Shown one piece after another: positions 1 through 11,141 of a stretch of 64,000 bases of DNA; positions within the stretch are counted from its first letter, which is position 1, and each line of letters opens with the position of its first letter. The notes beneath the pieces were generated by a model. The model was not told the DNA's origin. It worked only from the letters and a program-made list of their open reading frames with translations, and did no database searches. A program made the position numbers and the translations under genes. Origin of the DNA: Strigamia acuminata (lineage: Eukaryota; Arthropoda; Chilopoda; Geophilomorpha; Linotaeniidae); assembly GCA_949358305.1 (NCBI GenBank), contig OX442321.1:5047605-5111604 (forward strand), read 5' to 3'.

Positions 1-1917
1 GGAGGCTCGCGGCTGTGAAGGCGTCCTCATCTGTTGTAAATACCCCGGGGAACAGAAGTCTCTGCTGGGCCGGAACTGTTAGTTTTTGGAATTTCTGCAA
101 TCGCTTTTGGGTTTGCTCGTTTAAAGGCCACTCAACAAATTCCTTTGCCCGTCGAATTAAATCGGCCTGCGCCTCTTTCAGTTGCGCTTGCTGATAAGGA
201 TCCATCCTTTCCTTAAACTGTTCCAATATGGACGCTGGGAAACGAAGACAGCAGTCCCATAGGTCGTAGTAGTGTTTGTCATAGCCCTTCACTGGCCTCA
301 TTGCCATGTTGCTGGAGTAGTTCATGACTGCCGTATCCGGCATGGGGATCGAGTGGTCCATCCTCTGAACTCCCCCTACCACGGGCTCTGTGTGTGGATG
401 CTTGTCGTTTACTCGCACTTCCTCTTTGGCTTCCAACTTGGTAAACTCATCTTTTCGTTTTAGGTGCAACATGTTTGATTCCACTTTTGGTTCGAGAATC
501 CCTGAACGCGGCGGCGGTGGCGGCGATGCACTCCATATTATTGGCGATGGGATGCTCCGCACTGTCTCTGGTTCTCCACTCTTTGCTCGCGACTCTCCCG
601 ATGGCCGTCTGCTCGCGGTTGACCTCATGTCGATGTCTTCATTAACGTCCACGGAAAGGAACTCTTCCTCTTGACTGGCCCGCACCAATGAAAGTGGAGA
701 GACTTTACGATCCACTCTGTACTGCGACAATACTTTCCACTCAACGTCTCTGGATGTGGACTCCTGTGGGCGCTTGTGATAGGTGCCGCTGCTCCCCTGC
801 CAATGCTCGGTGTTTTGCTGTTCCGCTTGCTGCAGAAATTCTGGCGGTATCGGCACAGGAATGTAGTCTCTGTCTAGCACTCCAACCATTTTGAGCTGAT
901 GCAGCTTATACTGTGTTTGCCTGTAGTAGGGTGGTAATCGATACGTCCCGTCTTCTAATTTTCCGCCTGTTTGCTCATATTCTTGCTCCTCCTGGAGGTA
1001 CTCTTCTGCAACTTGGTGCATGTTGGTCCTGAGCTTTGCCATAATTTTCTCCTGGAATTCTCTCTTGTCGGTTTCCGGACGGAGGAATATTTCTAAATCC
1101 TCCAACTCTTCTTCTGTTAGAGGGAATGCATCCTGCAGCATCTTCGACCCAAATGGTCCTGGCGGGTCATCTGCCCAAGCGATGACTCGCAGTTCCTCTC
1201 TCAATTCTCCATTTGTGCATTGAGCCAACCTCCTTTTGGTCCCGAATCTTTTGTTGGTCGCCGATGTAAATATTCTCCTCGCTCGATATGCTGTGTAATC
1301 CCTCTCCTGGCAGACTTTCTTGTATTTCCTTGGCAGCCGGCCCCGAAAAATACTTCGTTTGGTGACAACACTGTTTGGCAGCGCATCCCATGATGTTGAC
1401 AAAATTCTCGCCTGCAATTAGATTTTACTTTCAATATTTTGCCTTTTATTTCCTTTAAATGGTTGTGCGCGACATCGTTTTCTGTTTGAGTTTGCCTATT
1501 CGGATACTAGATGGCGCCAATAACGCCGTTCTATCGCCCGAGTTTATCCATTTCAACACTAGATGGCGCTCGCAACGCTTTAAATTACGAGGCGGTTTTG
1601 AACATTTTCTGGAATCTCCGTTTACATAAATCTGTTTAATATTCTCGCTTTGCTGACTTAAATATTTGTTTGATTTGCTTCTTTTATGTTGTTGTTACTA
1701 AACCTAATCTTTTCCCGGCTTCCTTACGAGTTTTCTTTATCGAATTTGCTTTCGTTAAATTCTCCACGCTTCACTCGGTTCAGAAACGATGTCGCCACAT
1801 TTAATAATATTTTCTTTTCCCCGATCACAAGTTTTTTATATTCCTTACTGCTTCGGGCGACATTGCTGCAAGTTCGCTGTCCTCGTACTTCTCATGTGAT
1901 CTTTTTCGTCCGGCCAT
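1..1917 (-). CDS. ORF3 of Gy-A, two exons, partial (runs off left edge); unknown protein family
   Basis: Exon 1 is 1917-1849 (23 codons, ATG at 1917), followed by the donor GTAAGG. The intron is 1848-1412 and ends in ATTGCAG. Exon 2 is 1411 to the left edge, 470 codons without a stop. Both exon junctions are phase 0. Exon 2 has no ATG near its start and an in-frame TAA lies only a few bases upstream of the acceptor, which is why a spliced start is preferred. The protein is hydrophilic, with a Pro-rich run about two-thirds along exon 2. I see no signal peptide or membrane segment, so it is not an envelope protein. It aligns by eye to the Gy-B ORF3: a LPxK region, a W-PPGP motif and a distal LxPGV motif in the same order. 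Function is unknown. It sits downstream of pol, where errantiviruses carry a spliced env. Confidence 0.7.
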
Positions 1918-2177
1918 CCCTTTTTTTTCCAGCCGATCGATGATCTAAAGTTGCCGAAAGTTTGATTGCGTTAATCTTGGTGAATTTTCCTCCCGCCTTG
2001 ATTCGATTTCACTCACCAATTGTGATATCTCCTTTCTCTTAATATCGAAACTATTGCTTATCCAATTTTCCGACTTTACGTGAGCTTCGTCGTCTTCGAA
2101 CTCACGTGTGAACTCTGAACCTCCAATCATCTTCGAGCTCGCGACGTCATCCACTTCCTGGATCCCTACTGACGTCA

Positions 2178-3381
2178 TTAGTCCCTCAGCTTGCTCGGGG
2201 CTTTCAACTTCGCTCTGTCTCTTAATGTATATTTCGAGGCAGTTTTCTCCTCTCTTGGCGAAGTTTTTAATAAATTTTTGTATTTGTTTTTGCGTTTTTC
2301 TTTTCCACTCCACTCTTCCCCCCTTTTTTGGAGTGGTTTTAATTGTTCCTCACCTCCAAAAAAATCTTTGAGTGGAAATAAAATAGTGTCTTTATTTTCT
2401 GCTAAATTTTCAGTGTTTTGTGAGCTTTCGTCGTTTTGAATTTCGGCATCCTCTTGTGCCTGTATTTCTCCTTGCTCACTTCCTATTCTGACTTCGTCGT
2501 TTTGAATTTCGACGTCTTTTTGTTTTTGAGAATGTGCCTGCACTTGGGCGACATCTTCCGGCAACATTTGTAGTTGCGTTTCGACTTTGCCATTCTCCTC
2601 GTTTCTCGACTCCGGTTGCTTCGCTTGATTTTGAGCGACATCTACCGGTGGCACTTGCAACTGCGTCTCGACTTTATCGCCTTTATTTATGTTTTCCGGA
2701 CTTTCTAACTCTGTTTGCGCATTTTCTTCTGAAATTTGTGCATTTTCTTCTGAAATTTGTGCATTTTCTTCTGAAATTTGTGCATTTTCTTGAATTTCAG
2801 TGTCCTTTTGCGCTCGTATTTCATTTTCTAGCTGTGAAGTTTCCTTTGAGATTCCTGTGTTTTCTTGCACGATTTCTCTTGTTGGCGGAATGTCGTCTAA
2901 CAATGTGTTGATAACTTCTGCATCGGGATTACTTTCAGTTTGGCCCTCCACCCAAATTTCTTGGTTGAATTCCGGGAAATAAGGCGTTAATTCCGATGTG
3001 TGAATTGAGGTGAAAACTTTATTGTCCTTTAAGCGTCTTAACTTCACGGCGCCCCCTTGATGCACTTGTGTGATCACGTAAGGCCCCGTCCTTTTATCCG
3101 CTATACTGGCGGAAAATCCTCTCGCTGCTCTTGATAGTGCATGATTCTCTCGCCATACTAGGTCGTTTACTCTAAAGTTTTCAAACTTGCTGTCCAACTT
3201 GTGATCTTCGACACGCTCTCGTAAATCCGTGATATGCGCCTGCATATGTTGATAGGTGTCGCTAATTATTCTTTCTAATTTTTGCACATAAATTTCCGGA
3301 CGATCTGGATCAATTTTTAGCACTCCATCAAGTATTCTCGGGTCCCACGGGATGCGAAACTCCCTTGCGCAATTCAAGTAG
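2178..3381 (-). pseudogene. pol: Gy-A pol, C-terminal part (end of integrase and tail), cut off by NA-1
   Basis: This continues Gy-A pol after the NA-1 insertion. The reading frame matches the upstream part once NA-1 and one copy of the 5-bp target duplication (3377-3381) are discounted. It begins in the conserved stretch before the WDPR motif and carries the GPY/F module of Ty3-type integrases (RTGPYVI, near 3080). A long acidic tail follows, with a 21-bp tandem repeat (about 2719-2790) encoding repeated ISEENAQ units, and the end reads YTLRDR, like YNLRSR in Gy-B. The reading frame extends to 3491 only because it runs into the NA-1 LTR; those residues are not part of pol. Stop at 2178. Confidence 0.88.
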
Positions 3382-5301
3382 TGTGACGGTGACGACCACA
3401 ACTCCCATTTAACAATGGTACCGGGAAGAGATCGCGATAAATAACAGTGAATACAATACGAGATAAATACAAGACAATTTATTGTTGGCAAACAATATGC
3501 AGTGAGCTAAATTATACATAAGACTAATGCCAACATTTGGCAAGTTAACTGACTATTAAACTATACAAAGCATAGGCCAATTGGTCCTAAAATAATATCA
3601 TTACGTGTCTGGGATAAGGGAGCGGTTTCCCCATCGCTCGACCTGGTTTACAGATGTCATCTAAGCCGGATGGCTGTGTCCTGGAGTCCGATATGGCTTC
3701 GCTGGTTTCCTTGGTTCGCTGTGTAAATTATCGCACGTCGATAAATCGAATGATCTGAGCATTGCGGTTGACTTTGTCTGCACCGCCACAACTTTGGGAG
3801 GATATTGGTGTAAGTAAATGTATTCATTTACTTATCAATATTCCGCTTATGAATTATATTTAATTCATATCGTTGTGAATTCTTATTTAGATATTTTTGT
3901 GGATAAGTTGTCATCAACTTATCAGTTACATTTGCGTCTTTGATGTAATCGTGATCGTAATTAAGTCTTCTGACTTGGTTAATCAACTTGTCGCCAAGTT
4001 AATATTTAGCTGTTATAAATAAAATGAAGATTAGGCTTCCCGTCGCAACACACAATTGCCGTCGAAAGAATATACGCCTTGCCATGCAGAACGGTATCAA
4101 GCGTCCCCGGCGTCGCAGCACGGTCGTCCATCGAGTGGTTGACGGTACCACGTACACAGGGGTCGATAGCTCGCGGCTCCGCACAGCAGTTTTATCTCTC
4201 GCGGTACTAATAATAGACCGACTGCTTTGGCATCGAATACCATGAGAATCAGCTTGCCAAACACTTGGTGCTACTCGTGGTTACTGTAAAACAGACTGCT
4301 TTGGCACCATCAGGTGAAGGAACCGATTCTCAACAATACCGATGCTACTCGTGGTAACGGAATACGTTCATACCGAAAAAGACAACTTGGTCCTGTCCGG
4401 AGGATACTGAATTGCACAACGGCGGGTTCTCCTTCGGCGTCGCAACCGTAGACTGTAACATTTATGCAACATAATAATCCCAGCACTTCGACTTCAATTG
4501 CCGGCGGTGGCATGATTCTGTAGAATCATGCAACGGTTCTTTGCGAATAAATCAACAAAGAACCAAAAGGTTTTTTACGTGAACAACGAATCATACTTCT
4601 TAAGTAACAATACCAAACAGAAATAATCAAACAGAGCTGCGGAATGGCCGATTGTTTGGGTTTATATAACCTGACTGGATTTAAGGATTAATCCAGTCAT
4701 CCAATTGGAACATGGGTTCCACGAATCCCTCCAATCCCGTATCACCGGAAGTGGATACGGAGGAGCATTTATGCAAATTATGCTAATCCTTGTTACAACC
4801 GGAACTGGATACCCAGGACCGGAAATGGGTTCCACCAATCAGATTGATCGGTTGACCGATTGATCGCTAAACATTCTGTCCCGCAGAAATGGAAGTTACA
4901 TTGTATTTAACAATGTCAGATACTTAATATATATTTATATTAATATTTAACACAATTTATTCACTTGATTAAATATACGTTTATATTTAATCATGAGGTT
5001 TTCAAGTTCGTATTCGAATTTATCGCTAATTGCGATCGCGCCATCTAGTGGCAATATGGAGCATTGACAAATGCGGGTTTTAGCAGACGAATCTTCGTAA
5101 TTATGCCGTGATACTTTAGTATCATGTGGAAATTAGTGTTTATTCTTAATAAACGAACATCTTTGTATTTGAAACATCATAAATGACTTTATTCTAGACA
5201 TTTATCAGTTTTACACAGAATATTGTAAAAATACCATCATATTGGCGCAACAGCGCTTTCTTGATAGAAAATAGGCATTTATAGCCATTGTAAACCGTCA
5301 T
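3382..5301 (-). repeat. NA-1 3' LTR
   Basis: 1920 bp, starting TGTGACGG and ending CCGTCAT on the plus strand, with the short inverted ends TGACGGT/ACCGTCA. No difference from the copy at 11142-13061 was seen by eye, which implies recent insertion. On the minus strand it has a TATA box (TTATATAA, at 4661-4669) and, on the 3' side, an AATAAA (complement near 3479). Short internal duplications near 4216-4360 repeat CTGCTTTGGCA and TGCTACTCGTGGT. Small ORFs inside it are not credible genes. Confidence 0.93.
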
Positions 5302-5897
5302 ACATCCCCCTTAATAACACAACTATATAATATTTTATAGAGTTTTCGTTATTCTCCTAATTAGCATAAATGCTATTTTCGGACTTGATGTATCTTGGAG
5401 ATACCGTGACTTCCAATTTCGAATTTGAGTTTACATAAACTAACTTGAATTATCTAAGTTCTGATTTTCTGCCGAAATAATCTTTTCTAATAGCCTAAAT
5501 TCAAGTCCAGAATTTATTTCCAAGTCTTCTTTTTGAAGAAACTTTCGTCATACATAAAATCATCATTTGTGTTATCACAAAATATTTATTTCATATGCCT
5601 AGTCAGATGTATCGCTATAAATATACAATAAATAGCTTTTAGATGATAAGAGTTGACAATTTAAGAATCAAAATGTCCCCCTTAATTGTCATGACCGGAG
5701 TCACTTGGTATTCTTTGTACAATTGACTAATTTTAATTTAAACTAGTTGTCTTTTAATACTGTAATATTACTTTTCGAGAATTGTTAATTTTAACTTTAT
5801 ATTTTGTCCCCCTTTTCTTTAGAAGAGAGGTCATGATTTTTAGAAGAGGATTTTCTGTTTACACTATAATCGGGGAATCTTTGTGTATCATATCATG
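5302..5897 (-). other. NA-1 3' untranslated region with polypurine tract
   Basis: AT-rich sequence between the end of the second NA-1 ORF and the 3' LTR. The minus-strand polypurine tract AAGGGGGATGT (5302-5312) abuts the LTR and is identical to the tract in front of the Gy-C 3' LTR (39350-39360). Further purine runs on the minus strand (near 5675 and 5808) could act as secondary tracts. No gene is seen. Confidence 0.7.
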
Positions 5898-6599
5898 TTA
5901 ATCAACATGATTCTTTGCTAAATATTGAGCTCGCATATTTGCGAATTTCCGAGATCTCTCAGCCTGCTGTACTGATTTCTTTCGACGTTTTTCCTTTGGG
6001 CAGTTACATACAGTGTACTGACTTGGCAGTGTAAATGACCGTGACGACCCAACTTTTTGTTTTAGGTCATCTCTGGAAAACCATACATGAATGGGACCCT
6101 CATTGGAAAACCATACGTGGAAAGGACCCATATTTGGAATTGTGAAATCCCGCAACAAACGAGGGGATCTATATTTGACTCTAAGTCGTGGAACTGATGA
6201 TTGGAAACCTGGGTTTTCAGTCAGTTTTTGAACATGTTGGTTTGTATTTGAAGTTTCTTCATCACCAGCTGGACTTGGTGACCGAAAACGCTTTTTTGAA
6301 GTTCTTAATTCCTCTCGTTGAGATGAATTATTCTGGATATTGCAGGGTTGCTTTCCAGACGCAAATTGTTGTATCTCCGTCAGATTGACGACTGGGACGG
6401 GTTTTAGTCGTTGGTTACGGTATTGATTTCGAAATACGAATTGTTGCGCTTCGTTTATATTTTTAAATTCAGCTGAATTTAACTGGTATTGTTTACAATA
6501 CTGTTCGAATTGATACCGGATCTCCCGTGGGTTAGTCAAAAAACTTTCTTTTTTAGGTTTAAAATCATTCTCATTATCGTGTTGGTAATACTTTTTCAA
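5898..6599 (-). CDS. NA-1 ORF2: small protein with one gag N-terminal motif
   Basis: A 233-residue ORF starting at the ATG at 6599 and overlapping the end of NA-1 ORF1 by 26 nt in the +1 frame relative to it. Residues about 28-60 carry a motif of the form YC-x4-L-x4-F-x3-EA-x2-F-x2-RN. The same motif is found twice in ORF1 and once near the N-terminus of Gy-C Gag. The C-terminal half has a doubled GPxHVWFS segment and a basic end (KEKRRKK). There is no capsid domain or zinc knuckle. The open frame inside an otherwise non-coding element suggests that it is or recently was translated, by reinitiation or a frameshift from ORF1. A packaging or RNA-binding role would be inference. Confidence 0.6.
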   Translation of the reverse strand: MKKYYQHDNENDFKPKKESFLTNPREIRYQFEQYCKQYQLNSAEFKNINEAQQFVFRNQYRNQRLKPVPVVNLTEIQQFASGKQPCNIQNNSSQREELRTSKKRFRSPSPAGDEETSNTNQHVQKLTENPGFQSSVPRLRVKYRSPRLLRDFTIPNMGPFHVWFSNEGPIHVWFSRDDLKQKVGSSRSFTLPSQYTVCNCPKEKRRKKSVQQAERSRKFANMRAQYLAKNHVD

Positions 6600-7392
6600 G
6601 GGAAAAGTTTGCTTGACTTTTTTTTCGATTTGAAATGGGCGTTAGGTAGAATTGTCTTGGCTGGGGACTCTTCTTGGTAGACAAATCATACGTCCGCAAA
6701 CATGAGTTTGTGATCGGCGATCGGGCACGTTGTTGTACGTTATTTGACTGCAAATGTTTGTTTGGAGTCCGAATATCTTTCCTTTGCGTTGATATTGGTG
6801 GCCCAAAACTTTTGTTTACGGTTCCCAATTCTTTTGATAGCGGTAGGTTAATCGACAGATTAAGGCTAGCCACATATCGTTGTGCTTCAGCTGGATTAGC
6901 ATATCGAACTGAAATTAGCTGATCTCGATTGTAAACGAGTTTTAATTTGTTCTGAACAACCGACTGGTTAGTTAACGAACTCTCTGGATGAGAATTATTA
7001 GGTTTATAATTCTCTTCCCCCTTATCTACCGAATTAGGTGGTTTAAACTTTTCTAACTTAGATCCCCTACTGGATGTTTGAAACATAGTATGAGAATCTT
7101 GATTCACTAAGTTTCGGCTGTATGTTTGTGGATTCCGTACTGGATCTTGATGTGAAGATTGAGATTGGGTACGATCTCGCCAGTTCCTAGCTTTTACATA
7201 GTCTGAAGCTTCGATTATATTTTTAAACTTGGTTTTATCCAGTCCATGACGATTACAATACAGAGTAAAATGATCGGGAATCTTTTCTGTTTGATCGCCA
7301 AGTGGTACAGAACTTAAATTTAAGTTTGTCTGCTTATTATTTCCTTTTGGATCGATCATATTCAATGGTTTTTGAGCCATAAAAAAATTCAA
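6574..7392 (-). CDS. NA-1 ORF1: gag-like protein with two copies of the N-terminal motif
   Basis: A 272-residue ORF with its ATG at 7392, the first coding sequence after the long NA-1 leader. Residues about 40-70 match the gag N-terminal motif (YC-x4-GL-x4-FK-x3-EA), and a second, weaker copy lies near residues 155-185 (YANPAEAQRYVASLN). With the copy in ORF2 the element encodes three versions of one 35-residue module that Gy-C Gag carries once. The protein is basic and rich in N, Q and S, with no capsid homology, zinc knuckle or protease. It is probably a truncated and internally duplicated Gag that kept only the N-terminal domain. A start in the overlapping ORF2 could follow by reinitiation. 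Confidence 0.62.
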   Translation of the reverse strand: MNFFMAQKPLNMIDPKGNNKQTNLNLSSVPLGDQTEKIPDHFTLYCNRHGLDKTKFKNIIEASDYVKARNWRDRTQSQSSHQDPVRNPQTYSRNLVNQDSHTMFQTSSRGSKLEKFKPPNSVDKGEENYKPNNSHPESSLTNQSVVQNKLKLVYNRDQLISVRYANPAEAQRYVASLNLSINLPLSKELGTVNKSFGPPISTQRKDIRTPNKHLQSNNVQQRARSPITNSCLRTYDLSTKKSPQPRQFYLTPISNRKKSQANFSLEKVLPTR

Positions 7393-10300
7393 AATCTGAC
7401 GATTTTAATTCTTTAATTTATAAAGAAGACGAATATAATACACTTTTCAACAAGAAACACTTCTAAACTTTACTTTTGACAAAATAAAATTAAACTTCGC
7501 GTTTGTTTGACACGTGTTAGCTTTTGCAGGTTACACGGCACACAAAATTCGAATCGTGACTGAAATCGGGACGGCGTGGTCAAGATGACTCTGGAACACG
7601 TCTTCTGGTCTGGTCTGGATGCGAATGATCAGTATCTGATCTGGTCCTCCTTTAATAGCAGGGGGCTGGGGATCCCTAGATCTCCCAACTTCTGATTGGC
7701 GGATGTTAGTGTCGGCCAATGGTATAAAGGACGTTACATCTATTTAGTAGTTCTCTACTAAGTCCGTTCCCTTCGAGATTCAATTTTACCGATAAAATAA
7801 AATTCCTTCGGGAAGACATTCGTAAAATATTGTATTTTTCAAATGAAAATAAAATAAACTTACTTCAATCTTCTTGAACTTTGGGATTTTTACCAATCCA
7901 AATAATTAAATAACTTTTCTTCAAAAAATATTTTTCTTTTAATTATTCCGTTAGTGTGTGATATCGTTACAACCACAACTTTAATAAAGTTTTCTCAAAC
8001 TCTCAATTTTTCTTATTCTTATTCAATTATCGTTCAAATAATCATTCCTTTGTAATTGAAATCTATTTTCGATTCCCAACATTGTGTATTCATTTCCAAT
8101 AGGAAGAATAATTTGACCAAGTCTTTACTTTTTCGGGTTTAAATTCCATTTTTCGAGTGTGAAAAAATAAATTTTCACCATCCATCTCCCCCTTTTTTAA
8201 CAAATTTTTTTAACAAATAAAAATTCGTTAAAATTCTTTAAATTTGTTTTGCGAGAAAAATTATCTAATTCTCTAATCTTCCAAAAGAAAATATTCGAAA
8301 TTTTACTTTAAACGATAAAGTTATTGGTACAAATGTGTACTTGTTTTTCGGGAGAAAACTATTCGACAATCCTTTAGACTTTTGGGTAAAAATTATTCAT
8401 CAAATCTTTCTTTTTTGATGACAATTGCTTTGATTTTTCGAAAGAAAATATCTAGCTAAATTCCACTTTTCCTGAGCGGACAATTGTTTTCACAATTAGT
8501 TATTCCTTTGCGATATTTACGAAGGACGTGTCTTTGATTATTCGTTTTAATAATTTTCGTCCCCCTTATCTCTAATAACGAGATGTTTTTGCAGAGATCT
8601 TTTATCTTTTGAATGAAAGAATATTTAAATCTCAATTGTCGTAAATACCTTCATCTGCTGCAGCATTTCCTCAATTTGAACTTTTCAAATGAAAAGGCAA
8701 ATCTGGAGAACTTTCACTGTCAAACTTCTATTCCTATCGCGCCAAAATTCGTAATTCACTGGTTTGGAATTCCGTATAACACGTGACACAATAACAGTAT
8801 CGATGTCACAATTAAGCAGTTTACTACTCGGTCCGCGCGAGGACATGTAAATTACTTTTTTCCGATAAAAATAATTTTTCTTTGAAAAATATTTGAAATT
8901 GATTTTTCACAACTACTTTTGAATGAAATAAAATGAAGTTATTCCAACTTTTCGTTAATTGCTCACACATAACATTCCCTTTACTGTGGGATTTGCATCG
9001 AAATTCCATTTTTAAAGAACCTTTCTTTTACTTATCGCAAATAAAACATATTCAATCGTTTTTCTGATTAAACTTTAACACGTAAATTACGAACGAAATA
9101 TATGATGACATTCCATTAACCTTTAGGAAAATTGACTAAATTCTTAATTTTTAGAGAAAAATAATGTATCTAGAATCTTTCCTTTTCCGAATAAAATCTA
9201 TGTTCAAAATAGAAGATAAATCTTGTGCAATTCTTAGTTTTTTCGAATGGAAAAATACAACTTTTCATCAGCGGTGATTTATTTGATTTTTCCGAAAGAA
9301 AAATAATTACTTTGAAACTTATTTTCTTCGTTTAAATCAGCTATCTGATTTTAAAGCTTCAATCCAATTAAAAAATATTCGCTCCGTAAATATTTCATGT
9401 GGCAAAGTTCATAGCCACAAATGGATTTGTTATTCCGGTTTTAAGAAATCATGTGGGAAAATGTCCGATTAGATTACTAAAAATATTCGTTGTTTTTCAA
9501 ACAGCTAAATTTCATTTAGAAATTCTCAAAATTTGGGAGACCCAAATATCGTTGGAAACTTAAAACACTGTTAAATTTCCGAAAGGAAAGATTGAATGAA
9601 ATCCTTTTACTTTTCCGAGGGAAAGCGTTTATCGTGATTCGTAACTTTCAATGTAAAAAATACTATTCTACGTGGTCGGCAACTTCATTCGCCGCCATTT
9701 TATATTTTCTTAATTTCCATTGTCCCGAAGGAAAAAATGTACTTTTTGTGAAAATAGTTAATTCCTTCAAATAAAGGTAATATTCATTTCGATTTGCAAA
9801 TCTTTTCTGCGAAATGGAGTGTGTTGTTTTTCTCCAACAACTAAATTATCTTTGGTACCGATGGCAGTGGAAAAATTAGTTCGCGACACTTAAATAAATC
9901 TCTACGAACCTTCTGTAACATTTCTCCGCTGTCTTTTATCTGTTGTCCGCCATAATTTCCAAGCATTCGTTCGCACCTTGCGTTGAAGGTTTGAGTAGCT
10001 TCCCTGCTGCGTTTGATACGGAGATCGACGCGTATTGCTATGGCGCGTGGTCGCTGGCTATCGGTGTCGACGTACAGTTACAAGAAACTTAATTTCTTGT
10101 AAATATTTCCAAATAGTTGCGGTGTTTTCTTCGTTTTAACTTTTCAGGTGGAAAGATAAATTCGTAAGAAGTCCGCCTTCTAAACTTGTATGTTTTTAGC
10201 TTTTCGAAATAAAACAAACTTCGAAAAAAAATATCTGTATTCTTATTTCACTCGAAACTTTTTTTTGATTTCTTATTTAAAATACTTCGTATTCCTTAAA

Positions 10301-10650
10301 TTGTCGAACGAAAATAGTAAAGAGAGTTCACTAAACGTTTCCATTTCGTCAGTTTAACTTTTCACATGAAAATATAAACTGAAAATCTATTTGTCTGTTT
10401 TAACTAAAATTTTTTAGTTAATATCGGATTCAAGATTCGCTTTTGCAATTCGATCGAATTAATTTGCAACCTATTTCAGTGATCGTGTGATAGGTCTATA
10501 ACTTCCGAAATTCCTAGTTAAAGGACTGTTTTGGTGTTTCTCAAGAAAATAAACATGGTTTGAAACTTGTCTGTTTTTTAACTAAATCTTTTAGTTAAAT
10601 ATTTATCTCAAAATTCACTTTTACAATTCTATCGAATTTAATTGCAACCT
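7393..10650 (-). other. NA-1 leader: non-coding, array of short hairpins
   Basis: More than 3 kb without a credible gene. It is AT-rich and studded with short inverted repeats of the type TTTTC-N3-6-GAAAA. Examples are 7834-7850, 8149-8168, 8343-8359, 8433-8449, 8681-8696 (CTTTTCAAATGAAAAG), 9575-9589, 9610-9626, 10139-10155 and a 15-bp-arm version at 10350-10383. Spacing is irregular, often about 60-120 bp. Because it lies between the primer site and the first ORF, a role in RNA packaging or structure is a reasonable guess. A similar, shorter array occupies the leader of Gy-C. Confidence 0.6.
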
Positions 10651-11120
10651 AATCTCGGTGGGACCTCCACGTGTGAGATTAGGTGGTAGTCTTTGAAATC
10701 CCTAAAATCTTCAAACGAAAATAATGAAGGAAAATCTACTACGTATTTCTATTTCATCAGTTTAACTTCTTCACATGGAAATATAAACTGAAAATTTAAT
10801 CTGTCTATTTTTAACTTAAATCTTTTAGTTAAATATTTATCTCCAATATTCACTGTTGCAATTCAATCGAATTTAATTGCAACCTAATCTCGGTGGGACC
10901 TCCACGTGTGAGATTAGGTGGTAGTCTTTGAAATCCCTAAAATCTTCAAACGAAAATAATGAAGGAAAATCTACTACGTATTTCTATTTCATCAGTTTAA
11001 CTTCTTCACATGGAAATATAAACTGAGAATTTAATCTGTCTATTTTTAACTTAAATCTTTTAGTTAAATATTTATCTCCAATATTCACTGTTGCAATTCA
11101 ATCGAATTTAATTGCAACCT
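10651..11120 (-). repeat. 235-bp tandem repeat containing extra copies of the primer-binding site
   Basis: Two consecutive units (10651-10885 and 10886-11120). Each starts with the plus-strand complement of the tRNA-Gln primer site followed by CACGTGTGAG, and a third start of the same unit (11121) runs into the LTR. Three sites of about 19 nt matching the tRNA-Gln 3' end therefore lie 235 bp apart. A degenerate older unit is visible at about 10390-10650. Confidence 0.85.
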
Positions 11121-11139
11121 AATCTCGGTGGGACCTCCA
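11121..11139 (-). promoter_or_regulatory. NA-1 primer-binding site (tRNA-Gln)
   Basis: On the minus strand TGGAGGTCCCACCGAGATT, two bases (CG) after the 5' LTR. As I know the tRNA-Gln 3' end, including CCA, this is a perfect or nearly perfect complement. It is the functional copy by position; two more copies lie in the tandem leader repeat. Confidence 0.85.
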
Positions 11140-11141
11140 CG

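Noticed and set aside
1945-2313. 122-codon minus-strand ORF overlapping the end of Gy-A pol
   Set aside because: It overlaps pol in another frame, has no counterpart in Gy-B, and the pol frame keeps a recognisable YTLRDR end. Chance openness of a K/E-rich region is more likely.
4024-4513. Small ORFs inside NA-1 LTRs (also at 11784-12273 and 22833-23036)
   Set aside because: They repeat only because the LTR repeats; no homology or coding signature.
7790-10400. CRISPR-like or satellite array
   Set aside because: Hairpin arms recur, but spacing and intervening sequence are irregular and the region is inside a retrotransposon leader.
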